The notes: generated from the letters alone by a model not told the origin. A stretch of 43,157 nt of DNA from Patescibacteria group bacterium (GCA_004298615.1 SCPX01000072.1:1-43157), one strand, 5' to 3'. Shown: positions 10,845 through 19,925, counted from the stretch's first letter. Numbers and translations: made by a program.

Positions 10845-11984
10845 ATGCCATCCATTGATAATGCCCGCATTTACTCGCACTATCGCTACATTCTCTGGAT
10901 ATTTATTCTAATATCGTTAATCATTACGATCATTCTTGTATTTTACAGCTTGAGCTCCGCGAAAATCACCGTTTTCATTCCGATGCAGTCAACCGCCATT
11001 AGCAAAGAATTCACAATCTCGGCCAATCCGGAAAAAAATAACAGTTTCTCAATCGGCGGAGAAATTTTAGAGGAAGATTTGAGCGACACTTTGGCAGTCC
11101 GACCGGCCAAGACAGAATCAAAAGAACAAATTCTTTCCGGCTCAATTACCATAATAAATAATTCATCCAAAGACCAGCCATTAGTCTCCGGCACTCGCCT
11201 GCTTTCGGAAAACGGCATACTCTTTCGCACGAATAAAACGATCGCCGTTCCGGCCCGCCGATCGGTCCAAGTTGAAGCAAAAGCCGATGATGCGGCGGCA
11301 GGACCTGTTTTAGCGCCGCAAAAATTCACAATAGTAGCGCTCTGGCCCGGACTTCAGGATAAAATCTACGGCGCAATCAGCGATCTGATTATTGCCGAAA
11401 CGGAAATTGTCCGCATTACGGAGCGCGGCGATATTGACAAGGCAAAGCTTGATTTGGAAAAAATTTTATACGCCAAAGGACTGGCGGCTCTGCGCGCGAA
11501 AAATATCGGCAATCTGAAAATTACGGATAATCTGATCATAAAAGAAATGATTGATTTTTCCCACACCGGAATAGCCGATAAAGCACAGGCTGAATTCACA
11601 GCTGAAGGAAAAATGCGCCTGACGGCCATTGCCGTTGATCCTGAATCGGTGAAATCGGCTCTCTTGACCGGACAAGAAAATATGGTATTATCAAAAGAGT
11701 CAATCGAGCGAATCGCCGATCCTGTTTTAAAAATATCCTCGCTGGATTTAAAAAATGATTCGGCGAGAATTATCGCCAAAATAACCATTCCGGCCAATTC
11801 GCCGAAAACCGATCCTTTTATCGTAAAATCTTTGGCCGGAAAAACTCCGAATGAAATCGCCGAATATTTCAAACGATCCGTGTACGCGAAAGAAGTTGAA
11901 GTGAAAATGAGTCCAATCAATTTGCCTGTATTATTATCTCCGGCGGAAAATATAAAAATAGATTATGTCCCATCCCCTCTCTGA
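10845..11984 (+). CDS. Membrane-anchored hypothetical protein (379 aa)
   Basis: N-terminal TM, repeated beta-rich soluble region; starts 4 nt after dnaE. Confidence 0.75.
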   Translation: MPSIDNARIYSHYRYILWIFILISLIITIILVFYSLSSAKITVFIPMQSTAISKEFTISANPEKNNSFSIGGEILEEDLSDTLAVRPAKTESKEQILSGSITIINNSSKDQPLVSGTRLLSENGILFRTNKTIAVPARRSVQVEAKADDAAAGPVLAPQKFTIVALWPGLQDKIYGAISDLIIAETEIVRITERGDIDKAKLDLEKILYAKGLAALRAKNIGNLKITDNLIIKEMIDFSHTGIADKAQAEFTAEGKMRLTAIAVDPESVKSALLTGQENMVLSKESIERIADPVLKISSLDLKNDSARIIAKITIPANSPKTDPFIVKSLAGKTPNEIAEYFKRSVYAKEVEVKMSPINLPVLLSPAENIKIDYVPSPL

Positions 11985-13722
11985 CAAACTTGAATCAATG
12001 CGCCACTCGCTCGCCCATCTTTTAGCATCCGCGGTATTGGAAATGTTCCCAGAAGCCAAGCTCGGCATCGGCCCGGTGATTGAAGACGGTTTTTATTACG
12101 ATTTTGAACTTCCCCGCACTTTGATGCCGGAGGACTTGCCTTTGCTTGAACAAAAAATGAAAGAAATAATCCGCGCCAATGTTTCTTTTTTGCGCGAGGA
12201 AATGCCGGCCGAAGAAGCGCTCAAACTTTTTGAAAAAATCAAACAGCCGTACAAAACAGAATTAATCAATGATCTTCAAGTAGAAAATACCAAGACTGTT
12301 TCACTGTACAAGACCGGACCTTTCGTGGATCTTTGCCGCGGTCCGCATATTCAAACAACCAAAGAAATTCCTTCGGATTCTTTCAAATTAACCAAAATCG
12401 CCGGCGCCTATTGGAAAGGTTCGGAAAAGAACAAAATGCTCCAGCGCGTATACGGCGTGGCGTTCGCGCAAAAATCAGAATTAAAAGAATATCTTGAAAA
12501 ATTGGCCGAGGCCGAAAAAAGAGATCACAGGAAATTAGGCAAAGAGTTGGATCTTTTCATCACTTCCGAATTGGTCGGAGCGGGCCTCCCTCTTTGGACG
12601 CCTAAAGGCGCCCTGATCAGAAATCTGCTTGACGAATATGTCTGGAAATTGCGGGAAGCTTGCGGTTTTCAAAAAGTAAGCATCCCGCACATCACGCGCA
12701 AAGAACTTTACGAAAAAAGCGGGCATTGGCAAAAATTTTCAGACGAACTTTTCAAAATAAAATCGCGCGAAGGCCACGAATTCGCGCTCAAACCGATGAG
12801 CTGTCCGCACCATATCCAAATTTTTGACCGCAAGCTTTACAGTTTCAGGGATTTGCCCGTGCGCTATTGCGAAACCACGATGGTTTACCGCGATGAACAA
12901 TCCGGGGAGCTCGGCGGAATCTCGCGTGTGCGGGGTATGACCCAAGACGATTCCCATGTTTTCTGCTCCAAAGACCAGATAGAAAAAGAAGTTCTGATGA
13001 TCTGGGATATTATTAAAAAATTCTATTCCACTTTCAAATTTGATTTGCGCGTGCGGCTGTCTCTCCACGATCCCAAAAATTTTGAAAAATATTTAGGCAC
13101 GCCGGAAATCTGGAAAACGGCCGAAGGCAGTCTTCAAAGCATAGCCAAGCACCGCAGCGCCGAATTTGAAATCGGCATCGGCGAAGCGGCTTTATACGGC
13201 CCGAAGATTGACTTCATTGCCAAAGATTCTTTGGGCAGGGATTGGCAAGTGGCTACCATTCAGCTTGATTTTAACCAGCCGGAAAGATTTGATTTGAATT
13301 TCATAAATCAAAAAGGACAAAAAGAACGCGTCGTGATGATTCATTGCGCGATTATGGGATCGCTTGAAAGATTTATCAGCGTTTTGATAGAACACTACAC
13401 CGGAGCGTTTCCGGTATGGCTTTCCCCAATACAAGTCGCCATACTGCCGGTAACCACCAAACATAATGCCAAGGCAAAACAATTAGCCAAGATTTTTGAA
13501 CAAGAAAACATCCGCGTTTTCTTGGACGACGCCAAAGAATCGGTGGGCAAGAAAATCCGCGCCGCCAGTTTTCAAAAAATTCCTTATATGATCGTCTTTG
13601 GCGACAAAGAAGCCAAATCAAACAATCTCTTCATCAAAGAACGCGGCAAAGAAAAAGTCTCCAAAACCACCCGCAAAGCATTCATTGAAAAAATCAAGAA
13701 AGAGATTGAGAAGAAGAAATAA
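11965..13722 (+). CDS. thrS: Threonyl-tRNA synthetase (apparently without N-terminal TGS domain)
   Basis: MRHSLAHLLASAVLEMFPEAKLGIGPVIEDGFYYDF, MSCPHHIQIF, VRGMTQDDSHVF; alternative start at 11998 would avoid overlap with the upstream ORF. Confidence 0.95.
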   Translation: MSHPLSDKLESMRHSLAHLLASAVLEMFPEAKLGIGPVIEDGFYYDFELPRTLMPEDLPLLEQKMKEIIRANVSFLREEMPAEEALKLFEKIKQPYKTELINDLQVENTKTVSLYKTGPFVDLCRGPHIQTTKEIPSDSFKLTKIAGAYWKGSEKNKMLQRVYGVAFAQKSELKEYLEKLAEAEKRDHRKLGKELDLFITSELVGAGLPLWTPKGALIRNLLDEYVWKLREACGFQKVSIPHITRKELYEKSGHWQKFSDELFKIKSREGHEFALKPMSCPHHIQIFDRKLYSFRDLPVRYCETTMVYRDEQSGELGGISRVRGMTQDDSHVFCSKDQIEKEVLMIWDIIKKFYSTFKFDLRVRLSLHDPKNFEKYLGTPEIWKTAEGSLQSIAKHRSAEFEIGIGEAALYGPKIDFIAKDSLGRDWQVATIQLDFNQPERFDLNFINQKGQKERVVMIHCAIMGSLERFISVLIEHYTGAFPVWLSPIQVAILPVTTKHNAKAKQLAKIFEQENIRVFLDDAKESVGKKIRAASFQKIPYMIVFGDKEAKSNNLFIKERGKEKVSKTTRKAFIEKIKKEIEKKK

Positions 13723-13800
13723 ATTCACCTTAAAATATTTTGTTTTCAATCCAAAGCATCTAATAATTACTTTATTCTTTTTTATTTCAACTCAATTTCA

Positions 13801-13839
13801 ATTCCCACTTACTTTGCCATGGCTTAATTAAGTGGGAAT
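13801..13839 (+). repeat. 39-bp imperfect palindrome, copy A (downstream flank of PaaX-like gene 1)
   Basis: ATTCCCACTTA-CTTTGCCATGGCTTAAT-TAAGTGGGAAT: perfect 11-bp arms around a near-centred GCCATGGC. Confidence 0.95.
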
Positions 13840-14420
13840 CTGTAAAAACGAAATTCTTTTTTTAATTCTTCGTCAATTCCGATACTTTGAGCGACAATCA
13901 GTCTTAATTCCTTTTGGGAAAGGCCGAAAAAATCTCTAAGCAATTCTATCTCGGCCTGACATTCGTATGGGTGAACCCATACGCTTTTCTGTAAGGAACG
14001 AAACCCAAGATCCTTGAGTTTTCCGCGAAAAGCCTCGCGATAAATTTTCTTGATTTGCGCAATGTCAAAAATAACCAATCGCCATTTTTTATCCCATTTT
14101 TTTTGTTTGGCTATTTCTAAGTCATCAATCTGCATCCAACCCGCCTTACGCTTTCCTTTTTCAGTAAGGGAGATATAAATCTGATGATTAACGGTTTGAA
14201 ATTGAAGGCACCCCTGCTTTCTCAACCGCGAAAAAGCGTTGGATATTTTTTTATTCGGATATTTGCCGAGCTTTGAATATCTTCTCAAAAAACTTCTGAT
14301 AAAATACGGCGAACCGGCGGCGATATATATCGCCCCTCCGATCGCCAATAACTTAAGAATATCTTGAATAATCGCTGATTTTGGCTTTCTAAAATAATAT
14401 TTATATTTTCGCATCGTCAT
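13824..14420 (-). CDS. PaaX-like protein: wHTH plus Cas2-like ferredoxin-fold domain
   Basis: ISLTEKGKRKAG wHTH tail; KKWDKKWRLVIFDIAQIKKIYREAFRGKLKDLGFRSLQKSVWVHPYEC resembles the Cas2/PaaX-C core (strand-1 Asp, later G-x3-QKS). Start taken at ATG 14420; the ORF track extends to a TTG at 14435. Confidence 0.85.
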   Translation of the reverse strand: MTMRKYKYYFRKPKSAIIQDILKLLAIGGAIYIAAGSPYFIRSFLRRYSKLGKYPNKKISNAFSRLRKQGCLQFQTVNHQIYISLTEKGKRKAGWMQIDDLEIAKQKKWDKKWRLVIFDIAQIKKIYREAFRGKLKDLGFRSLQKSVWVHPYECQAEIELLRDFFGLSQKELRLIVAQSIGIDEELKKEFRFYRFPLN

Positions 14421-14466
14421 ATATTCTCTAAACAAACCCTCTCTTTTTATTTAATCCATCATTATC

Positions 14467-14505
14467 ATTCCCACTTACTTTGCCATGGCTTAATTAAGTA
14501 GGAAT
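14467..14505 (+). repeat. 39-bp imperfect palindrome, copy B (upstream flank of PaaX-like gene 1)
   Basis: ATTCCCACTTACTTTGCCATGGCTTAATTAAGTAGGAAT; 38/39 identical to 13801-13839, same orientation. Confidence 0.95.
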
Positions 14506-14534
14506 ATTACTGATTAGCTGTTATGTTTATAATT

Positions 14535-15521
14535 TCAAAATCCGATTGTCTGTATTTCTTCTTGCAATTGAATGTCAAAATGGTTTCTAATTTTTTCTTT
14601 GATCAAGCTCATCATTATGACGACATCTTCGGCTGTGGCGCTGCCGGTGTTGATCAGGAAATTCGCGTGGATTTCTGAAATTTGAATGCCGCCGATTTTT
14701 TTGCCCTTAAGTCCCAAGCGGTCAATCAAAAATCCGGCCGAAATGTAGCCATTTTTTATAATGACTTTAAAATCATTTTCTTCCATTTCCAGCTTTTTGC
14801 GCAAGTGCTCCAAAAATTTCAGATCAACCGGTAATTTAAAGTTTTTAAAAGTGCAGCCGGCCGTTTTACTTATCAAATCTTGGGTTGATCTTTTTTTGCT
14901 TAAATATTGCTTAATTCTTTCTTGTCCCTGCGCCGCATCGCCTTTTTTTAACCGAATCTTTGTTCTCCAAATAATCCAATCCGGGTGTTTTTTAAAAATA
15001 CTTTCCCGATATCCAAACTCACACTCGTTAACTTTGAGTTTTGAATTTTGCTTGCCCGCCGAAGCCTTGGCGTAGGCGGGAGTTTTTAACTTTGCATTAA
15101 TGTACTCCACCTCCTCTACAATATCCTTCATCTCTCCTCCAAAAGCGCCCGCATTGCCGTAAATCGCGCCGCCGACCGTTCCGGGCACGGCCGCGCACCA
15201 TTCGGCTCCCGAATACCCGGCCTTGGCGCTTTCTTGCGCCAAATAGCCTAGACCAACACCCGCACCGACCATAAATTTTCCATCATCTTCTTTTTTAAAT
15301 TCCGTATTTTGCATTTTGATTACCAGCCCGTCAATTCCTTTATCCGGAAATAAACTATTGCATCCGCCGCCCAGCATAAAAACCGAAAGATTTTTTTCGC
15401 ACGCGAATTCCAGCGCTTCGCTCAAATCTTGTTCGCTTTTTGCAATACAAAAAAACCGCGCCGGGCCACCGATGCGGATGCTGGTATATTGCGCCAATGG
15501 AATATTTTCCAAAATTTCCAT
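14535..15521 (-). CDS. murB: UDP-N-acetylenolpyruvoylglucosamine reductase
   Basis: TSIRIGGPARFF, GGGCNSLF, GTVGGAIYGNAGAFG, FGYRESIFK; carries in-frame insert TPAYAKASAGKQNSKLK. Confidence 0.93.
   Translation of the reverse strand: MEILENIPLAQYTSIRIGGPARFFCIAKSEQDLSEALEFACEKNLSVFMLGGGCNSLFPDKGIDGLVIKMQNTEFKKEDDGKFMVGAGVGLGYLAQESAKAGYSGAEWCAAVPGTVGGAIYGNAGAFGGEMKDIVEEVEYINAKLKTPAYAKASAGKQNSKLKVNECEFGYRESIFKKHPDWIIWRTKIRLKKGDAAQGQERIKQYLSKKRSTQDLISKTAGCTFKNFKLPVDLKFLEHLRKKLEMEENDFKVIIKNGYISAGFLIDRLGLKGKKIGGIQISEIHANFLINTGSATAEDVVIMMSLIKEKIRNHFDIQLQEEIQTIGF
15055..15080. repeat. Palindromic element inserted in-frame in murB
   Basis: CCCGCC-gaa-GCC-tt-GGC-gta-GGCGGG; encodes PAYAKASAG on the minus strand. 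Confidence 0.85.
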
Positions 15522-15524
15522 AAT

Positions 15525-15908
15525 TTATACTTCATTATTCCCCTGCAATTCTTTCATTACTTCTTCAATTTCTCCCAGCACATCCTGCGGGATCGGGATC
15601 TTCTCTCGTATCGGACTAACGCCCGGATATCTCCACGCGCTAATTATGATGATTTTCCCGCTCAATGTTTTTTCGCTTTTAGTTTTGCGTTTTGCATTTT
15701 TTTGGTACATCACCCAAATTTCCTGCGGCCGTTTTGCGGAACCGGCCGGCGTCATTCCGGCGAAAGTATCCGGCGCTACTCCTTCTTCCAAGCGTTTCGG
15801 ATAGCGTATAATCCGCTTAATGAGCGATTCTGAAATTCCATAGTAGCGCATTTTATCCGCTACATGCCTTGTCCAATAAAATTTATAGTCGTTTTTAGGC
15901 GGCTTCAT
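15525..15908 (-). CDS. Small hypothetical protein (about 127 aa), possible toxin/DUF4258-like fold
   Basis: YKFYWTRHVADKMRYYGISESLIKRII...; start placed at ATG 15908; contains repeat-like in-frame stretches. Confidence 0.65.
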   Translation of the reverse strand: MKPPKNDYKFYWTRHVADKMRYYGISESLIKRIIRYPKRLEEGVAPDTFAGMTPAGSAKRPQEIWVMYQKNAKRKTKSEKTLSGKIIIISAWRYPGVSPIREKIPIPQDVLGEIEEVMKELQGNNEV

Positions 15909-16686
15909 CGGTTGGCATTTCTTTATTTTGAATTTCAGAAACACGGGCGATTTGATCGCTGCCCTTCTCTTTTTTCACGGCATACATCGCCTCGTCAACT
16001 TGATCCAAAAATTCGGCAAAGATTTCTTTTTTCTTCTCTTCCAACTTCGCATTAATTTCATCGGGCGGCAGATCGCTGCCTTTGAGCCGAATTTCTTCCG
16101 CATACAAAGCGTCCTTTACTCCAGCGAGTTTCAAAGATCCGACCCCTAAGCTGATGGTGATCGGTATGAGGTCCTCTCCAGCTCGCACCTTAAATTCGCG
16201 AATGATACTCCATAAATTACGGGCTCGTTCGGCCGCCATCTCTTCGCTCATCCCCGGAAGCAATATGACAAACTCATCGCCTCCGGTGCGTGCGACAATG
16301 TCCGTGGCTTCTCTTTTATTTAGCGTATCCAAAGCGCGGCTGACTGATTTCAATACTTCATCGCCCGCCGCATGTCCGTAAGTATCGTTAATATGCTTAA
16401 ATTGATCCGCGTCCACGACAATAACGCCCACTTCCCTATTATCAATACCGGCGCGCCGTTCATCCAGTACGGGACTTTCATTTCCTCCGACAATCATCTT
16501 ATCCAAACTCTCATCGAAAAAACGGCGATTGTAAAGTCCTGTCAAGGAATCGCGATAGCTAAGCCTTTCCAGCTCGGCGTTCCTTTTCTCCAGATCCTTA
16601 TTTTTTTCTTCCAATACGCGTACCCGCGCTTCAAGCTCGGCAATCCGGATTTCAGGATTAAGTGATTGTTCTTGGCCTTCAATCAT
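15895..16686 (-). CDS. GGDEF-domain protein (putative diguanylate cyclase) with N-terminal coiled coil
   Basis: LSYRDSLTGLYNRRFFDE, DADQFKHINDTYGHAAGDEVL, ARTGGDEFVILLPG; likely start ATG 16686 just after the tsf stop. Confidence 0.9.
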   Translation of the reverse strand: MIEGQEQSLNPEIRIAELEARVRVLEEKNKDLEKRNAELERLSYRDSLTGLYNRRFFDESLDKMIVGGNESPVLDERRAGIDNREVGVIVVDADQFKHINDTYGHAAGDEVLKSVSRALDTLNKREATDIVARTGGDEFVILLPGMSEEMAAERARNLWSIIREFKVRAGEDLIPITISLGVGSLKLAGVKDALYAEEIRLKGSDLPPDEINAKLEEKKKEIFAEFLDQVDEAMYAVKKEKGSDQIARVSEIQNKEMPTDEAA

Positions 16687-16687
16687 A

Positions 16688-17275
16688 TTACATGTTGAAC
16701 CGGACAAACCGCTTGATTTGGACATTTTCTCCGGTCTTGGCGATCACTTCGTTTACCAAATCTTGAACTGTTTTTTTATCTTCTTTGATAAACGGTTGAT
16801 TCAAAAGACAAACGGACGAATAAAATTTATCCAATTTTCCTGAAATGATTTTTTCTTTTATCGCTTCCGGTTTTTTTTCTTCAGCCATTTCTTCGGCATA
16901 AATATTTTTTTCTTTGGCGATAATTTCAGCGGGAACATCTTTCGATTTCACAAATTCCGGAGCGGCGGCGGCAATCTGCAAAGCGATATTATGGACCAAT
17001 TCCTGAAAATCGGCCGTGCGCGCAACAAAATCAGTTTCGCAATTCACTTCCACCAATACGCCGATTTTACCGTTGGAATGGACATAAGAACCAACCAAAC
17101 CTTGGGAAGCGGATCGCTCAATCCTTTTCGCGGCTGATTTTTGCCCTTTCAAACGCAAAACATCTTTGGCTTTTTCAATATCGCCTTTCGCTTCTTCCAA
17201 TGCCTCTTTCACATCGGCCACCCCGGCGCCGGTCAGATCGCGGAGTTGTTTTATTAAATTTATGTCTATGGTCAT
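16688..17275 (-). CDS. tsf: Elongation factor Ts
   Basis: LIKQLRDLTGAGVADVKEALEEAKGDIEKA, GVLVEVNCETDFVA. Confidence 0.96.
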   Translation of the reverse strand: MTIDINLIKQLRDLTGAGVADVKEALEEAKGDIEKAKDVLRLKGQKSAAKRIERSASQGLVGSYVHSNGKIGVLVEVNCETDFVARTADFQELVHNIALQIAAAAPEFVKSKDVPAEIIAKEKNIYAEEMAEEKKPEAIKEKIISGKLDKFYSSVCLLNQPFIKEDKKTVQDLVNEVIAKTGENVQIKRFVRFNM

Positions 17276-17341
17276 ATCACTGTAATTTTCAATTTACAAT
17301 TTCTAATTTACAATTAACGCTCAATTCCTTAATTTAAGATT

Positions 17342-18100
17342 TTACGCCGCTATTTCCTCGACAGCGCCTGCGTCACTCACGGCCTCTTTCGGTTTTTCAG
17401 TATTAGCCGCTTCTTTTTCCGCTTTTCCTTTCTTTATAGCTTCGGCCAAAAATCCGACAACCAGCGCGATGGATTTTGTCGCGTCGTCGTTTGAAGGTAT
17501 GACATAAGAAATTCCTTCCGGATCGCTGTTGGAATCGGTCATGGCCACAATAGGGATTTTGAGCTTGATCGCTTCGCGCACGGCCGTTTCCTCATTTTTC
17601 ACGTCAATCACTAAAAGTGCATCCGGCAACCTATTTAAATCCCTGATGCCGCCTACATTGGTTTCCAGTTTTTTGACTTCGCGGTCAATTACCAATTTTT
17701 CTTTTTTGGTAAAAGCGTTCCATTCGTCCGTTCCTTTCTTGGTTTCAAGGATTTTTAATTTTTTAGTCAGACGGGAAATGACTCCGAAATTAGTCAGCGT
17801 GCCGCCCATCCATTTTTCCACAACAAACGGCATTCCGGTGTCTTCCGCCGCTTTTTTAACGATTTCTTTGGCTTGGTCTTTCGTGCCTACCAAAAGAATT
17901 GTTTTGCCGGCCCGAGCTTTTTCTTCCAGAAATTTAGCCGCCTCATTGAGCTTGGCCACGGTCTTTTCCAAATGAATAATATGCACCCCGTTTCTGGAGG
18001 TATAAATATATTGGCTCATCTTGGGATGCCACTTTGATGTTTTATGTCCAAAATGCACGCCCGCGTGGAGAAGTTTCTCCAACGAAATTTCGTTTGACAT
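17342..18100 (-). CDS. rpsB: 30S ribosomal protein S2
   Basis: LLHAGVHFGHKTSKWHPKM, IIHLEKT, VEKWMGGTLTNF. Confidence 0.97.
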   Translation of the reverse strand: MSNEISLEKLLHAGVHFGHKTSKWHPKMSQYIYTSRNGVHIIHLEKTVAKLNEAAKFLEEKARAGKTILLVGTKDQAKEIVKKAAEDTGMPFVVEKWMGGTLTNFGVISRLTKKLKILETKKGTDEWNAFTKKEKLVIDREVKKLETNVGGIRDLNRLPDALLVIDVKNEETAVREAIKLKIPIVAMTDSNSDPEGISYVIPSNDDATKSIALVVGFLAEAIKKGKAEKEAANTEKPKEAVSDAGAVEEIAA

Positions 18101-18199
18101 AATATTTTTTCCTTATTCCTCTATCTTCAAACCCCTAATCAGGGGAGGAAAATAATAGCGAAGATATGAGAGATAATAAATTACGAATAATTAATAATC

Positions 18200-18230
18200 A
18201 AAAAAGGCGATGAATCTTTCATCCATCGTC
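18200..18230 (-). terminator. Putative Rho-independent terminator downstream of ftsX
   Basis: Reverse strand GACGATGGATGAAAGATTCATCGCC followed by TTTTTT. Confidence 0.6.
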
Positions 18231-18272
18231 ATTATACTAACATAATGCCCTTTTTTTGGCAAGGATCAATCA

Positions 18273-19184
18273 TTACGCTTTCAAATGCTTTCTAATGGCA
18301 AAGCCGGAGCTGGCGACGCTCAAGATCACGCCTAAAAAAATCTGCAAAAGAATAATCAGCCAGGCGTTATTGAGAAATGATTGGAAAATATTTTCCGCGT
18401 ACCCTTCGAAAAACTTGTCCACAAACGGCGAAACCATGCCGAGCAGCGGGAAAAATAAAATCGCCATGGCGATCAGCGAAGCGATAAGCCCGTACAAAAT
18501 ACTTTCTACTATAAACGGTCCTTGAATGAAAATATTGGACGCTCCCACCAAGCGCATAATGGAAATTTCCTGCTGTTGGGTATAAATAGTCATTTTAATC
18601 GTGCTATGAATAACCAAAACGGCGATTATTACGAATATAATGCTTGCCCCCAGCCCGATCCTGTGAATATTGTCGGTGACGGCTTTCAATTTTGCCAAAT
18701 CATTGCGATTGTCGCTAAGGGAAGTTTGTTTGATAACGCTTTTGTAATCGCCGCCGTTTATGAGTTTTTCCAGATCGGCGATTTGATCAGGCGTTTTCGG
18801 CTTCAAGACCAAAGACTGGCCGAACGGATTTCGCCCCACTTCTTCCAGCGCTTTGATCGCGTCATCGTCTTTGTGCTTGGTTTTGAAGAGCTCCAGAGCC
18901 TGGTCTTTTGAAATATATTCAATCGATTTTACGGCTTCGCTTTTTTCCCATTCGTTTTTCGCGGCCAAGACTTTTTCTTCGGCCACTCTTTCTTCAAAAA
19001 ACACGCTCACATCGATTTTATTTTCCACCGCTCCGGTGGCCGTCCGCGCCAAAATATTCAAAAGCAAAAGAAAGCTGGTAGAAAATAAAACCAAAACCAA
19101 TATGGTGATAGTGACGATGGAAAGCGCCAAATTGCGCCAGAAATTTTTCAAAGCGAATTTTATGATTCTCAAAATTGCGGTCAT
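18273..19184 (-). CDS. ftsX: Cell division protein FtsX
   Basis: Four-TM permease topology; 4-bp overlap with ftsE; ISIMRLVGASNIFIQGPF. Confidence 0.93.
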   Translation of the reverse strand: MTAILRIIKFALKNFWRNLALSIVTITILVLVLFSTSFLLLLNILARTATGAVENKIDVSVFFEERVAEEKVLAAKNEWEKSEAVKSIEYISKDQALELFKTKHKDDDAIKALEEVGRNPFGQSLVLKPKTPDQIADLEKLINGGDYKSVIKQTSLSDNRNDLAKLKAVTDNIHRIGLGASIIFVIIAVLVIHSTIKMTIYTQQQEISIMRLVGASNIFIQGPFIVESILYGLIASLIAMAILFFPLLGMVSPFVDKFFEGYAENIFQSFLNNAWLIILLQIFLGVILSVASSGFAIRKHLKA

Positions 19185-19867
19185 AAAATATATTTTCCCG
19201 TGGCCTGGTCTGACACCAGATGCCCGTGATCAAGCGTGATCACTCTTTTTTTAATCATATTGACAATCTCGCGGTTGTGCGTCACCAAAATCACGGTCGT
19301 ACCGAATTCATTGATTTTTAAAAGCAAATCAATAATCTCGTGAGCGTTGATCGAATCCAGATTGCCGGTCGGCTCATCGGCCAAAAGAATTTTGGGACGG
19401 TGGATCAGGGCGCGGGCGATCGCCACCCTTTGCTGTTCGCCGCCGGACATTTGTTTGGGAAATCTGTCCATTTTCTTTTCCAATCCCACGATTTTAAAAA
19501 CCTGCGGCACGATGGTTTTTATGCGGCCAGACGGAACGCCGGAAACTTCCAGCGCGAAAGCCACATTTTCATAAGCGGTTTTTTTTACCAGCAATTTGAA
19601 GTCCTGAAAAATCACGCCGATCTGCCGCCGGAGCATGGGAATTTCGCTGTGATGAATTTTGGTAATATCCCAATCGCCGATCACGATTTTTCCAAACGAA
19701 GGAGATTCTTCGGCGATCAAGAGGCGGATGACTGTGGTCTTGCCGCTGCCTGATTGCCCCACAATGGAAACAAATTCGCCGGACGCGATATTGAAAGTCG
19801 CTTCCTTGAGCGCCGTAATATTCCCGGGATAAATCTTGGAAACTGATTGAAAATTTATCATAGTCAA
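19181..19867 (-). CDS. ftsE: Cell division ATP-binding protein FtsE
   Basis: Walker [36 protein letters not shown]. Confidence 0.95.
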   Translation of the reverse strand: MTMINFQSVSKIYPGNITALKEATFNIASGEFVSIVGQSGSGKTTVIRLLIAEESPSFGKIVIGDWDITKIHHSEIPMLRRQIGVIFQDFKLLVKKTAYENVAFALEVSGVPSGRIKTIVPQVFKIVGLEKKMDRFPKQMSGGEQQRVAIARALIHRPKILLADEPTGNLDSINAHEIIDLLLKINEFGTTVILVTHNREIVNMIKKRVITLDHGHLVSDQATGKYIL

Positions 19868-19925
19868 ACTAAGGGCTGGAATTATTATACAGATAAGCTA
19901 TAATTTAAGCAAATCGGAAAATAAT

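Noticed and set aside
13824-14420. RAYT/TnpA (Y1 HUH) transposase
   Set aside because: Flanking palindromes fit, but no HUH motif or catalytic Tyr context is visible; the sequence matches PaaX/Cas2-like features instead.
13801-14505. CRISPR array next to a Cas2-like gene
   Set aside because: Only two repeat copies 666 bp apart with the gene itself between them; no spacer series, no cas1, no leader. The same holds at 42003-42737.
15028-15094. 9-bp target-site duplication (TTAACTTTG) around the murB palindrome
   Set aside because: The two copies are 58 bp apart and lie in different reading frames, so simple insertion with duplication would have broken the frame; the repeat is also low complexity.
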